Origin: CAZGEA01 sp964524515
Lineage (GTDB): Bacteria; Patescibacteriota; Microgenomatia; UBA8517
DNA length: 64,000 bases
Assembly (NCBI GenBank): GCA_964524515.1
Contig: CAZGEA010000001.1
Span: 124,001-188,000 of the forward strand
Direction of reading: 5' to 3'
The notes under the pieces are model-generated. The model was not told the origin of the DNA and did no database searches. It was given only the letters and a program-made list of their open reading frames with translations. Below, in pieces: positions 26,085-34,729 of this stretch. Within the stretch, counting starts at the first letter, position 1. Every line of letters begins with the position of its first letter. A program made the translations under genes and the position numbers.

Positions 26085-26996
26085 ATGGATTTATCAATAA
26101 TTATCTTAAGTTACAATACAAGCCAAATAACAAATGAGTGTTTAACTTGTCTTAAAAAATCAATTGATTTTTGTAAAAGTAAATTAAAAAACAATATTGA
26201 AGTAATTGTTTTGGATAATGCCTCATCGGACAATTCAGTGGAAACAATTGAAAAAAATCACAAATGGGTAAAGTTAATTAAATCCAAACAAAACTTAGGT
26301 TTTTCAAAAGGAAACAATGAGGCTTTCAAAAAATGTTCAAATCCCTACATTCTACTTTTAAATTCTGATTCTTTCGTAAAGCCAGAAACTTTATTTCAAG
26401 CTTTAGAATTTTTTAAAAATAATCCAAAAGCTAGTGTTTTAGGTGCAAAATTAACAAACAGAAAAAATAAATATCAGCCATCAGCTGGATTTCTGCCAAA
26501 TTTATTTAACAATTTTACTTGGCAAATGGGAGTTGAAGCCATGCCTTATTTGGGCAGTTTAATAAAACCAATTCACGAAAGAAATGAAAATTTTTATAGT
26601 AAAACTGAGAAAGTTGGCTGGATAATGGGTGCATTTTTTATGATCAAAAGAAATGTATATAAAAAATTAGGGGGTTTTGATGAAAATATTTTTATGTATG
26701 CAGAAGATTTAGAATTATGTTTTAGAATCAAAAAAGCCGGGTATAAAATTTTCTACACTCCAAAAATAAATATAGTTCATTTAGGATGTGCCAGTTCAAA
26801 TCATGATCTAGAAAAACCTCTATATTTGGAACTCAAATCAATTCTCTACCTCTATAAAAAACATTTTTCAAATCAAATTTTACTATTTAAAATACCAATT
26901 ATTTTAGGATGTCTAATAAGAATTCCGCTTTTTACAATTATTTCACGCCCACAAAGAAGAAAAGCATATATTAGTGCTTTGAAGTTACTATTTTAG
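26085..26996 (+). CDS. GT2 family glycosyltransferase (rhamnosyltransferase-like)
   Basis: The 303-residue protein is a GT-A-fold inverting glycosyltransferase: SIIILSYNT at the start, DNASSDNS, the nucleotide-binding LLNSDS, and the acceptor-side GWIMGAFFMIK and YAEDLELCFR. A C-terminal hydrophobic stretch (about 270-285) may attach it to the membrane. It resembles enzymes of O-antigen or capsule-like glycan assembly. Its stop codon directly abuts the oppositely oriented tRNA-Leu gene. Confidence 0.92.
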   Translation: MDLSIIILSYNTSQITNECLTCLKKSIDFCKSKLKNNIEVIVLDNASSDNSVETIEKNHKWVKLIKSKQNLGFSKGNNEAFKKCSNPYILLLNSDSFVKPETLFQALEFFKNNPKASVLGAKLTNRKNKYQPSAGFLPNLFNNFTWQMGVEAMPYLGSLIKPIHERNENFYSKTEKVGWIMGAFFMIKRNVYKKLGGFDENIFMYAEDLELCFRIKKAGYKIFYTPKINIVHLGCASSNHDLEKPLYLELKSILYLYKKHFSNQILLFKIPIILGCLIRIPLFTIISRPQRRKAYISALKLLF

Positions 26997-27078
26997 TGCC
27001 GAGGACAGGACTTGAACCTGCAAGGGTTTCCCCACACGGTCCTAAGCCGTGCGCGTCTGCCAATTTCGCCACCCCGGC
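26997..27078 (-). tRNA. tRNA-Leu(TAG)
   Basis: Class II tRNA with a long variable arm; anticodon loop CTTAGGA (anticodon TAG). CCA is not encoded. Its 3' end touches the stop codon of the convergent GT2 gene. Confidence 0.93.
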
Positions 27079-27183
27079 GCAATTAAAAACCTCATTTTTC
27101 CCTTATTGTCGGTTAACTTCGTTTGAGCCTAAAAAGTCAATACTTTCAATCTCTAAAAATATGAGATATTGTAAGTATACCAA

Positions 27184-27271
27184 AAACGAAAAACCCCTGG
27201 CTTGCACCAGGGGGTTTTCAAAGGAATTCCAACGCTTCCTATGCATAAAAGCTTAAGTTGCCTCAGAACGT
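27184..27271 (-). ncRNA. Candidate small RNA
   Basis: A strong promoter (27278-27306) and a strong terminator (stem CCCCTGG/CCAGGGG, 27189-27218, T runs after it) bound a transcript of about 90 nt. The only ATG inside lacks a well-placed Shine-Dalgarno and its frame runs through the terminator. No match to SRP RNA, 6S RNA or tmRNA motifs was seen. It could still encode a leader peptide. Confidence 0.5.
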
Positions 27272-27277
27272 GTTGTT

Positions 27278-27306
27278 AATATACCACCACATTATAGGTT
27301 TGTCAA
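27278..27306 (-). promoter_or_regulatory. Consensus sigma-70 promoter of the small RNA candidate
   Basis: On the minus strand a perfect TTGACA (27301-27306) and TATATT (27278-27283) are 17 bases apart. A second TATAAT lies in the spacer. Confidence 0.75.
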
Positions 27307-27355
27307 ATATATTGCCTAGACTCAATATTTAGCCACATGAAGTAAAATTATAGGT

Positions 27356-28123
27356 CTATTTCTTAACCTTTTGAGCCAGTATAAATGTTGAAGGACCAAA
27401 ACTAATAGAAGCCAATGGTTTTTGAAACATTTTTTCAATTTTAAGTAAAGTTCGCAGGGGCAAAATGCTCTTAATTAAACCACTTCTAAAATTTGAAACT
27501 GACAAAATTTCTTTAATTTCAAGGTTATTCTCAGATAGATGATATTTAATAATATCAGGATGATAATTTAAAAAAGGAATAATATCTTTATTTTTACGAG
27601 AAAGTTTACTTTGTGGTGATAAATCAAGTGAAAAAGTAAAATCACCTCGAAGTAGACTTCCAAAAACTGCTTTGCCATGCACTTTATTTGCAAATTCAAA
27701 CAAAAAATAACCATTATTCTTTAATATTTTACTAACTGTAGAAAATACCACTTCAGGCTTTTCAATGTGATGCATTACTCTAATCATCAAAGCCAAATCA
27801 AATGAATTTTGTTTTACTTTTTTTGATAAATCTTCAACATTGGTATGAATATAATTTACTTTTTTACCAAACTTAATTCCTTTAAAATCTTCTTTTGCTC
27901 TATCAATTAATGTGATCGAAGGCTCAGCAAGAGTTATATTTTTACAATATTTCTCATAGACTGGAATAAGCCTTCCAAATCCACCGCCTATATCAATTAC
28001 ATTATTAAAGGATTGCAAATCGAAATTTTTCAATAATTCATTAATCGCAATCCTCTCACTTTCGTGTTCATAGCTTCTGTGGTCCCAGTATGAAGGATAA
28101 TCGTAGTTGTCGTATGCTTGCAT
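27356..28123 (-). CDS. Class I SAM-dependent methyltransferase
   Basis: The 255-residue protein has the Rossmann-fold SAM motif VIDIGGGFGRL (about 41-51), an acidic strand-2 end (TLAEPS) and motif LALMIRVMHHIEKP. It belongs to the UbiE/methyltransferase-11-like superfamily. The substrate is unknown; neighbouring genes for glycan synthesis and wall remodelling allow a sugar or lipid acceptor. It has no membrane segment. Confidence 0.88.
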   Translation of the reverse strand: MQAYDNYDYPSYWDHRSYEHESERIAINELLKNFDLQSFNNVIDIGGGFGRLIPVYEKYCKNITLAEPSITLIDRAKEDFKGIKFGKKVNYIHTNVEDLSKKVKQNSFDLALMIRVMHHIEKPEVVFSTVSKILKNNGYFLFEFANKVHGKAVFGSLLRGDFTFSLDLSPQSKLSRKNKDIIPFLNYHPDIIKYHLSENNLEIKEILSVSNFRSGLIKSILPLRTLLKIEKMFQKPLASISFGPSTFILAQKVKK

Positions 28124-28152
28124 GAGTTATTACTTTAACATTGTTTTGTTAA

Positions 28153-28791
28153 CTATTGCATCTCTTCCATGAATTGGGTGACAGCACTAGCCCAACTCCC
28201 ATTAGAAGATGGAGTATATTTACTCATTATATCAACCGGTGTGGTCAATCCCTCATCAATATATTTCCTTTTAATGCCTTCAGTAACTGTTCTAATTCCC
28301 TCTTCATAAGATTCAAACCCTAAAGTTCCCTGTGAATGGATTCCCCAACCCCAGCAATTATATGTATTTTCAGGAATAAATTTACAAAGATTTGATTCCT
28401 GGCGAGCAATTGCAACAATTAATCTAAAATCCACTCCATGTTGGTTTGCAACTTCAACAATTTCATGCGCATATGGTTCAAGAGGTGATTTATTTTTCTT
28501 TAAATATCGAGAAACTATTGGTACTCTTGCATCTTCTAATTTCGCACTCCCCGAAATAATGGGCAATTCGGCTGCAGTTGCAGTATATAAAACAGACGAA
28601 GTCTCATCACTTGTTCCAAGCACGTTTTCTGCATTAACAATATTAGTTGATAGAAAAATTCCCAAAAAACTAATAATCATAATAAGTGGAGCAAAAACTG
28701 TAAAAACGAATATCGCATCAATATTTGTTAATCTGTATCTTTTCAAGAAAATACTAGAGTCAACAATACCTGCGAAATTTATTTTCTGCAT
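28153..28791 (-). CDS. Membrane-anchored glucosaminidase/lysozyme-like protein
   Basis: The predicted 212-residue protein starts at ATG 28791; the longer frame to 28896 runs into glyS. It has a membrane helix (about 25-48), a linker, then a lysozyme-fold domain with AIARQESN (catalytic Glu candidate) and CWGWGIHSQGTLGFESYEE, as in bacterial glucosaminidase domains. It likely cleaves peptidoglycan outside the membrane. Its promoter overlaps that of the divergent glyS gene. Confidence 0.75.
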   Translation of the reverse strand: MQKINFAGIVDSSIFLKRYRLTNIDAIFVFTVFAPLIMIISFLGIFLSTNIVNAENVLGTSDETSSVLYTATAAELPIISGSAKLEDARVPIVSRYLKKNKSPLEPYAHEIVEVANQHGVDFRLIVAIARQESNLCKFIPENTYNCWGWGIHSQGTLGFESYEEGIRTVTEGIKRKYIDEGLTTPVDIMSKYTPSSNGSWASAVTQFMEEMQ

Positions 28792-28814
28792 CAGTTCATG
28801 ATAATATACATTCA
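28792..28814. promoter_or_regulatory. 23-bp shared divergent promoter
   Basis: Only 23 bases separate two divergent start codons. The segment carries GATAAT toward glyS and TATTAT toward the glucosaminidase gene, overlapping on opposite strands. Each -10 box is about nine bases from its start codon, so both mRNAs would be nearly leaderless. Confidence 0.65.
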
Positions 28815-30206
28815 ATGGAAAAACCATCTTCGCAGGAAAATCTCTTTTCTGAAATTGTAGCTCTTTGTAAACGTCGTGGGTTCGTTTATCCCACAAGCGA
28901 AATTTATGGAGGAATATCTAATTCATACGATTATGGCCCAATGGGTGCAGAACTTCTAAAAAATATCAGATCACTTTGGTGGAGAGAATTTATTCACAAA
29001 AGAAAAGACATGTTGGGCCTTGATACTCAAATTATTCAACATCCTCAAACATGGGTTGCATCAGGTCATGTCGGATCATTTACTGATCCAATGGTTGAAG
29101 ACATTGTAACTCACAAACGTTATCGTGCAGATCATATAATAGAAGCAAATTTGCCAAAAGAAAGTGATGTTAATGTCGAAAATATGACTGTTTCTGAAAT
29201 GGCACAATTTATAAAAGAGAACAAAATAAAATCCCCAGATGGAAATGATTTATCAGATCCAAGAGCATTTAATTTACTTTTCGAAACTGCAATTGGAGCA
29301 GTTGAAGATGAAAAATCAAAAGTATATTTAAGAGGTGAAACTGCACAAGGAATTTTTGCAAACTTCAAACAAATCATCGATTCAAATAGAATAAAATTGC
29401 CTTTTGGAGTAGGCCAAATCGGAAAAAGTTTTCGAAACGAAATCACAACAGGACAATTTATTTTTAGAACTTTAGAATTTGAACAAGCAGAAATTGAATA
29501 TTTCTTTGATCCAAAAACAAATTGGGAAGATCATCTAAATGGGTGGAAAGATTCAATGTATGAATTTGTCACAAAAACTCTTGGAATTTCTAAGGTTAAT
29601 TTAAGGTGGCGTCAGCATACTGATAAAGAAAGAAGTCATTATTCCAAAGATACGTATGATCTAGATTACAAATTTCCATTTGGATGGAAAGAACTTTGGG
29701 GAGTGGCCTATCGAACTGATTACGATTTAAAACAACACATGAAACATTCAAATGCAGATTTAAGCTATACAGATCCAATTACAAACGAAAAATTTGTTCC
29801 TCATGTAATCGAGCCCGCTGTTGGAATTAATCGATTATTTTTGATGATACTATCAGATGCATTTACACAAGAAGAAAGCAGAATTGTTTTAAAATTAAAT
29901 CCATCTTTGGCTCCATATAAAGCTGCAATATTTCCATTAGTTTCCAATAAACCAGATATTGTAAATAAAGCGCAAGAGATTTTTGATTCTCTCCGAAGCG
30001 AAAAAGGATTAATGGTTTCCTGGGATGATCGAGGAAATATCGGAAAAAGATATTTAGCACAAGATGAAGTGGGAACTCCATTTTGTATAACTGTTGACTA
30101 TCAAACTTTAGAAGATAATACTGTAACCATTCGAGATCGTGACACCAAAAATCAAGAAAGAATAAATATAAAAGATTTGTATGGAAAAATTACTGAAAAC
30201 CTTTAA
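28815..30206 (+). CDS. glyS: Glycyl-tRNA synthetase, single-chain alpha2 type
   Basis: It charges tRNA-Gly. The 463-residue protein is the eukaryote/archaea-type dimeric GlyRS rather than the alpha2beta2 bacterial form. Class II motifs are visible: GFVYPTSEIYGG near the start, FRNEITTGQFIFRTLEFEQAE (motif 2 region), and GINRLFLMIL (motif 3), followed by an anticodon-binding domain. Two tRNA-Gly genes occur in the window. dsbB starts inside its last 26 bases. Confidence 0.96.
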   Translation: MEKPSSQENLFSEIVALCKRRGFVYPTSEIYGGISNSYDYGPMGAELLKNIRSLWWREFIHKRKDMLGLDTQIIQHPQTWVASGHVGSFTDPMVEDIVTHKRYRADHIIEANLPKESDVNVENMTVSEMAQFIKENKIKSPDGNDLSDPRAFNLLFETAIGAVEDEKSKVYLRGETAQGIFANFKQIIDSNRIKLPFGVGQIGKSFRNEITTGQFIFRTLEFEQAEIEYFFDPKTNWEDHLNGWKDSMYEFVTKTLGISKVNLRWRQHTDKERSHYSKDTYDLDYKFPFGWKELWGVAYRTDYDLKQHMKHSNADLSYTDPITNEKFVPHVIEPAVGINRLFLMILSDAFTQEESRIVLKLNPSLAPYKAAIFPLVSNKPDIVNKAQEIFDSLRSEKGLMVSWDDRGNIGKRYLAQDEVGTPFCITVDYQTLEDNTVTIRDRDTKNQERINIKDLYGKITENL

Positions 30207-30630
30207 TTTAAAACCAGATAATTTGCTTCATATTGCCTGGATTCAAGCAATTATTGCCACTTTGGCAAGCCTTTATGCATCAGAAATTGCTCATTTTCCC
30301 CCATGTGTTTTGTGTTGGTACCAAAGAATTTTTATGTACCCATTAGTATTTATCATTCCAATTGCAATTCAAATAAAAGATAAAAAGAATTTGCCATATT
30401 TTGTAATTCCAATGGCTGCAATTGGCTCATTGATTGGTGTTTATCACAATCTTTTATATTGGAAAATATTACCAGAATCAGCGGCACCATGTATAAATGG
30501 AGTTTCTTGCACAACCAAATTTATTGAATTTTATGGATTTATAACAATTCCTTTCTTGTCATTGCTCGCTTTTCTTGTTATCCTCACAAGCATGTTCGCC
30601 TATCATAAAATTTCAAATACAAAAAAATGA
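30181..30630 (+). CDS. dsbB: Disulphide bond formation protein B
   Basis: The 149-residue membrane protein has four helices and two redox Cys pairs: Cys42-x2-Cys45 (CVLC) and Cys104/Cys110 (CINGVSC). DsbB re-oxidises DsbA using quinone. The gene overlaps glyS by 26 bases and overlaps the DsbA-like gene by ATGA, giving a coupled oxidative-folding pair. Cys-rich secreted proteins in the window (4075, 17848) are plausible clients. Confidence 0.93.
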   Translation: MEKLLKTFNLKPDNLLHIAWIQAIIATLASLYASEIAHFPPCVLCWYQRIFMYPLVFIIPIAIQIKDKKNLPYFVIPMAAIGSLIGVYHNLLYWKILPESAAPCINGVSCTTKFIEFYGFITIPFLSLLAFLVILTSMFAYHKISNTKK

Positions 30631-31328
30631 ACGAAGAAAATAAACCATTAATAATAATTGGAATAGTTACAATTTTAATAATAGTTGGTGGAATTTTTCT
30701 AACATCTCGCCAATCAAGTAGTCCAAAATCAACACCAGCTCCAGTTTCACAAGAAATTTTAGTTCCAGAAGGTAGTATTAAAGAATCAACTCCATCAGCC
30801 CAAGTAACTTTAGTTGAATTTGCAGATTTTCAATGCCCCACTTGTAAAACCGTTGAACCGTTTATTAAACAAATAAGAAAAGATTTTGCAGGCCAATTAA
30901 CTTATGTATATAGATATTTCCCTCTAGATTCCCACAAAAATGCTGTTCCATCAGCACTTGCCGCTGAAGCTGCAAACCAACAAGGGAAATTTTGGCAAAT
31001 GCACGATATGCTTTATGAAAAACAAGATGACTGGGCAGATTCAAATACTCCAAAAGATATTTTTATTGAGTACGCAAAAACATTAAAATTAGATATTGAA
31101 AAATTTAAAAAAGATTTTGATGATCCAAAAACAAAGGAAAAAGTAGAAAAAGATAAAGTTGATGGTTATGCAGCAGGTGTAGGTGGAACTCCAACTTTTT
31201 ACATCAACGGCACAAAAATTCCAGCGGTACCTACCTATGAAACTTTAAAATCTTTAATTGAACAAGAATTACCAATTGCTTCATCAAGTGCTGTGCCACA
31301 AGCCACAGCTTCCGCTACACAAAAATAA
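30627..31328 (+). CDS. DsbA-family thiol:disulphide oxidoreductase, anchored
   Basis: The 233-residue protein has an N-terminal helix (about 8-26), then a thioredoxin-fold DsbA domain with active site Cys70-Pro-Thr-Cys73 and the cis-Pro loop GGTPTFYING. It introduces disulphides into exported proteins and is paired by ATGA overlap with DsbB. It belongs to the DsbA/Com1-like group (thioredoxin_4). A Ser/Ala/Thr-rich tail ends the protein. Confidence 0.93.
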   Translation: MNEENKPLIIIGIVTILIIVGGIFLTSRQSSSPKSTPAPVSQEILVPEGSIKESTPSAQVTLVEFADFQCPTCKTVEPFIKQIRKDFAGQLTYVYRYFPLDSHKNAVPSALAAEAANQQGKFWQMHDMLYEKQDDWADSNTPKDIFIEYAKTLKLDIEKFKKDFDDPKTKEKVEKDKVDGYAAGVGGTPTFYINGTKIPAVPTYETLKSLIEQELPIASSSAVPQATASATQK

Positions 31329-31358
31329 AATAGCCTCATGATATAATTGAGACTACTT

Positions 31359-31433
31359 GGGTCTGTAGCTCAGTGGTAGAGCAGCTCCCTCTTAAGGAGA
31401 CGGTCATGGGTCCGAATCCCATCAGACCCACCA
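31359..31433 (+). tRNA. tRNA-Lys(CTT)
   Basis: Cloverleaf with anticodon loop CTCTTAA (anticodon CTT). The outermost anticodon-stem pair is a G-A mismatch. CCA is encoded (31431-31433). TATAAT lies at 31342-31347. Confidence 0.88.
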
Positions 31434-31529
31434 ATAACCCATAATTTTGTAATTTAACTTCAAATAAAATATAATACTGCTGGCAACAAAGCCAATTGTT
31501 AACTTGCACTTCATACAAGGAATTTCAAA

Positions 31530-31856
31530 ATGACAGATCAAGATTCCCAAAACTCAACCGAACAATTAGAAATTACCAAAAACTCACACAGCGAAGAAAA
31601 AGCCTTTTTCTATCCAGTGATTACATCAATCTTGGTATTTCTCCTAATCGGTGTCATATTGGCAAATGACGAAATAAGAATTGTATTTGTTGCAATTTTT
31701 GCCGTTGCAGTTAGCCCAAAACTTGTTGCTCGCCTTGTCAGCAATGAAGTAAAAGGAGAAAATTCATACATTTTCTTTCAAAAAGTAAGCGATGGAATCT
31801 GCAAATTCACGCAGCAGATTTGGAATGTCATTGTCCATGGAGATCAAAATAAATAA
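31530..31856 (+). CDS. Small orphan membrane protein
   Basis: The 108-residue protein has a polar N-terminus, two hydrophobic segments (about 27-45 and 50-68) and a soluble tail. It is not recognised. AAGGA lies eight bases before the ATG, TATAAT about 58 bases before, and a strong terminator follows, so it is another stand-alone cassette. The leader after the -10 box contains GCTGGCA, also seen upstream of the gene ending at 23309. Confidence 0.75.
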   Translation: MTDQDSQNSTEQLEITKNSHSEEKAFFYPVITSILVFLLIGVILANDEIRIVFVAIFAVAVSPKLVARLVSNEVKGENSYIFFQKVSDGICKFTQQIWNVIVHGDQNK

Positions 31857-31869
31857 CTAGTAGTCCACG

Positions 31870-31908
31870 GGGAGTAAAAAACAAAAAATTTTACTCCCTT
31901 ATTTTTTT
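31870..31908 (+). terminator. Intrinsic terminator after the 31530-31856 gene
   Basis: GGGAGTAAAA pairs with TTTTACTCCC, followed by TTATTTTTTT. Confidence 0.88.
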
Positions 31909-31950
31909 ACCCAATTGCATTCAAAACCTTTGTTTGAAATACTTAAAATA

Positions 31951-32874
31951 ATGAGTAAATCAAAAAATAAAGGTTTCATTGCTCTTCCTCTTATTATTCT
32001 TTTTCTCCTGATAATTATCGCAGTCATGGGATATTTTCTGTTTACCAAAAATCCAATTAGCCCAACTTTAACTTCTACAGAAACACCTCTCGCCACTGAT
32101 ATGCCAGTATCAGCAACCGTAACTCCAGAATCCAATTCCTTGGGTATAACCACCTGGTCCCTCACTGAAATTGATAACAAACTTTACATAATGCAAATCA
32201 AAAAACTTACAAATAGTAAAGTAAAATTTGCCGATAACAACTTCAATAGATCACTAAAAAATGTTTATTCACAAGACAACGAAGTCTCTCTCGAACCTGA
32301 AGAAAATACTTCAATAGACACAGCTAAATATAACTGGGATGATGTTTTGAGTGAGCCAATCAAAGATTCTACTGGTTCAATAAGTATTAATGTATCAGAT
32401 CGATTGTTTAGTTTTAAACAAATTCCAAATACAAAAAGTATCGTATTTTCTATCGAGTTATCACGAGCAGTAAGTACCTCCCAAGGTAGCTCATGGGACC
32501 CATACGGTACCAGAAGAGACTTGTATCTATATGACAGAAGCCAATCCAAACCTTCACTTAAAAAAATTATTTCTTTCTCAAACACAGGAACTCAATATTC
32601 ATATCCTAAAATAAATTCATTTAGCGAAGATAATAAGTTTGTTGATGTCATGTTATTTGGATGTTGGGCATGTGATGGTCACAAACCTGAAACACTATTA
32701 GTTGATCTTCAAACCTCTAAGTCTCAAAATATTGGCAAAAAATCATATTTTAAATGGATACAAAATGGCAACTACGAATACAAAGACTATATTGTAAAAG
32801 AATGTGATCAACCACAACCTGGCGAATGTTATGAAGATCCGAATACTCTTCCTTTAAAAACTGGAAAAATATAA
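31951..32874 (+). CDS. Membrane-anchored extracytoplasmic protein
   Basis: The 307-residue protein starts at ATG 31951, after which a basic stretch and a helix (about 10-30) anchor it. A Thr/Pro-rich linker is followed by an exported domain with WASN-type beta pattern and a Cys pair (CWAC). No family is recognised. It ends two bases before the convergent glycosidase-like gene. The upstream in-frame ATG at 31915 lacks promoter support. Confidence 0.7.
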   Translation: MSKSKNKGFIALPLIILFLLIIIAVMGYFLFTKNPISPTLTSTETPLATDMPVSATVTPESNSLGITTWSLTEIDNKLYIMQIKKLTNSKVKFADNNFNRSLKNVYSQDNEVSLEPEENTSIDTAKYNWDDVLSEPIKDSTGSISINVSDRLFSFKQIPNTKSIVFSIELSRAVSTSQGSSWDPYGTRRDLYLYDRSQSKPSLKKIISFSNTGTQYSYPKINSFSEDNKFVDVMLFGCWACDGHKPETLLVDLQTSKSQNIGKKSYFKWIQNGNYEYKDYIVKECDQPQPGECYEDPNTLPLKTGKI

Positions 32875-32876
32875 AT

Positions 32877-34289
32877 TCATCTATTTACGAAGTATTTCAA
32901 AATCTCCCAACTTTCCTGTGTAAAATTAACAAATCTCGAAAATTGATTTATGGTAAAAAGTTGAAAATATATTGGTTTAGATATCGTGTTTCCGCTCTCA
33001 TTTAGTTCAAAAGAATTGCTAAATAAATTAATATTTTTATCTATTTTTGCAGTAAAAGTTAAAAACTTTAGTTTGTATGGTTCAATATTTTCATCTTCGA
33101 TTAAATTAATCGAAATATTGGAAAATACAGGTGAGTAAAAAGATAATGATTTAGTGCTCCAAATAGTTTGCCCTAAATTCTGCAATACTACAGTTCCAAA
33201 AAAGCTATTATTTATCGGGTTATAATGAGGACCAAACAAAGAAAGAATTTGCCCCAATTGAATTTGGATTGGTTTACCTTTTATCTTTGGAGTATCTTTA
33301 TAAGTTTGAGCAAAACTCCAAAGCGATCCATCAGGCTTTTTCCAACTAAATTCATCAAATGGATCTTGATTGTAATTTAAAATAAATGGCGTAATAGCAA
33401 CAATTCTTGAATCATTCCAAACATTATCAATTGAATATTTAATTCGCTCAGATACTTTATCAGGGGTTAAAAGTGTTTTTATTTTTTTCTCACCACTATG
33501 CCTCCACCCGGTTTCTAATATAAAAATTGGCAAATCACGATCAATTGCTTTTGTTTCTTTTAAATAATTTATTTCCCAATCAAATGATTTAATCGATCCC
33601 CGTCCTGTCAAATTAGCTGGAGCTGAAAATGAAGGATTTGGGTATGAATGGCTCACCCATCCATCAATATAAGAAAAAATATGTGAATCCTCAGAAAGCA
33701 TTGCCGAAATAAAATCAATTAATCCCAAAGTTTCTTTGGTTTTAGAAGCAGATGCATCAAAACCAGCATTTAACACAAAAAAATCAGGAGATACTTTTTT
33801 AAGTTTTATCGAAAATTCACGCAAATATTGTGTATATGCTTTAGGGTCAATTTGTCCTCCCCACTCTTTTGCATGATTCGGTTCATTGCCCACCACAATA
33901 TACCTATTTTGAATTACCCAATTGAGAGAATTTAGAAAATTAACCCATCCATCAATTTCTCCCAAGTTTGGTGCTTCCCATTTATCTCCATCAATTTTAG
34001 TTGCTATTCGAACTATTGGAATTATTTTTTTTCGTCTACAAACATCGAAAATTTTCTGCCATTTATTATGATCGCGCTCATCCTGGCGGATAACAAAAGT
34101 CACATATCCCCATTCTCCTCCGTTTGAATTAACCAAATCGGCGGCATTTTCAATTTCTGACCCATCAATTATATGGATACCGAATTTATTGTTTGAAGTT
34201 GTAAGTGGATCATTAATTGCCAAAACATAAGCTAAATTTGGAAGTATTAAAAAAAATAAAATTAAGAAAAATATAATGGTTTTTGGCAC
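32877..34289 (-). CDS. Secreted clan-A glycoside hydrolase-like protein
   Basis: The 470-residue protein has a signal peptide (residues 1 to about 24) and a TIM barrel. VGNEPNHAKEWGG carries the NEP acid/base motif and FILETGWRHSG the nucleophile Glu, both characteristic of clan GH-A. The last 130 residues look like a separate beta-rich domain. It is probably a surface or secreted glycosidase acting on envelope or environmental polysaccharide. No CAZy family is assigned. Confidence 0.8.
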   Translation of the reverse strand: MPKTIIFFLILFFLILPNLAYVLAINDPLTTSNNKFGIHIIDGSEIENAADLVNSNGGEWGYVTFVIRQDERDHNKWQKIFDVCRRKKIIPIVRIATKIDGDKWEAPNLGEIDGWVNFLNSLNWVIQNRYIVVGNEPNHAKEWGGQIDPKAYTQYLREFSIKLKKVSPDFFVLNAGFDASASKTKETLGLIDFISAMLSEDSHIFSYIDGWVSHSYPNPSFSAPANLTGRGSIKSFDWEINYLKETKAIDRDLPIFILETGWRHSGEKKIKTLLTPDKVSERIKYSIDNVWNDSRIVAITPFILNYNQDPFDEFSWKKPDGSLWSFAQTYKDTPKIKGKPIQIQLGQILSLFGPHYNPINNSFFGTVVLQNLGQTIWSTKSLSFYSPVFSNISINLIEDENIEPYKLKFLTFTAKIDKNINLFSNSFELNESGNTISKPIYFQLFTINQFSRFVNFTQESWEILKYFVNR

Positions 34290-34308
34290 AAAACCAGTCT
34301 AACACACG

Positions 34309-34383
34309 TGGTGTCCCTGGAAGGAATCGAACCCTCATCTTGTCCTTAGAAGGGACCTGCTCGGTCCATTGAGCTACAGGGAC
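34309..34383 (-). tRNA. tRNA-Arg(TCT)
   Basis: Cloverleaf with anticodon loop CTTCTAA (anticodon TCT). CCA is encoded on the minus strand (34309-34311). The outermost anticodon-stem pair is a mismatch. Confidence 0.88.
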
Positions 34384-34406
34384 TCGTGGATTTAAATAAA
34401 GTTATG

Positions 34407-34477
34407 AGCGGGTAGCGGGAATCGAACCCGCGTACTCTGATTGGCAACCAGATGCACTACCATTATGCTATACCCGC
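34407..34477 (-). tRNA. tRNA-Gly(GCC)
   Basis: Cloverleaf with anticodon loop TTGCCAA (anticodon GCC), acceptor GCGGGTA, discriminator T. CCA is not encoded. Confidence 0.92.
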
Positions 34478-34521
34478 AAGCAAAGCTTGCGGAGTAGAAG
34501 ATATTTTGCAAAGCAAAATAT
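34476..34521. repeat. Two AAA-loop hairpins beside tRNA-Gly
   Basis: GCAAGC-AAA-GCTTGC (34476-34490) and ATATTTTGC-AAA-GCAAAATAT (34501-34521) are perfect hairpins with the same loop. A degenerate ATACCCGC tRNA-end word follows at about 34526. Comparable hairpins flank the other tRNA-Gly gene at 46.8 kb. Confidence 0.65.
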
Positions 34522-34611
34522 ATTCATACCCGCCGGGAAATATAACGACAAGCGTTCATACCCATGCCCACTATTATACTAGATCATTGATATAATATAA
34601 ATAATTCCCAT

Positions 34612-34693
34612 GCCGGGGTGGCGAAATTGGCAGACGCGCACGGTTCAGAGCCGTGTGGAGCAATCCATGCAGGTTCAAGTCCTGTCCTCGGCA
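34612..34693 (+). tRNA. tRNA-Leu(CAG)
   Basis: Class II tRNA with long variable arm; anticodon loop TTCAGAG (anticodon CAG). TATAAT is present about 15 bases upstream. Confidence 0.93.
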
Positions 34694-34729
34694 CTTAAAA
34701 GATCATCAAAATTTTTGTTAGAATAAATA

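Noticed and set aside
26996..27256. Plus-strand open frame with GLEPARVSPHG-like start
   Set aside because: It is the antisense translation of the tRNA-Leu(TAG) gene plus flanking DNA.
27184..27271. SRP (4.5S-like) RNA
   Set aside because: The conserved SRP apical loop and GCAGCC/CAGG motifs are missing.
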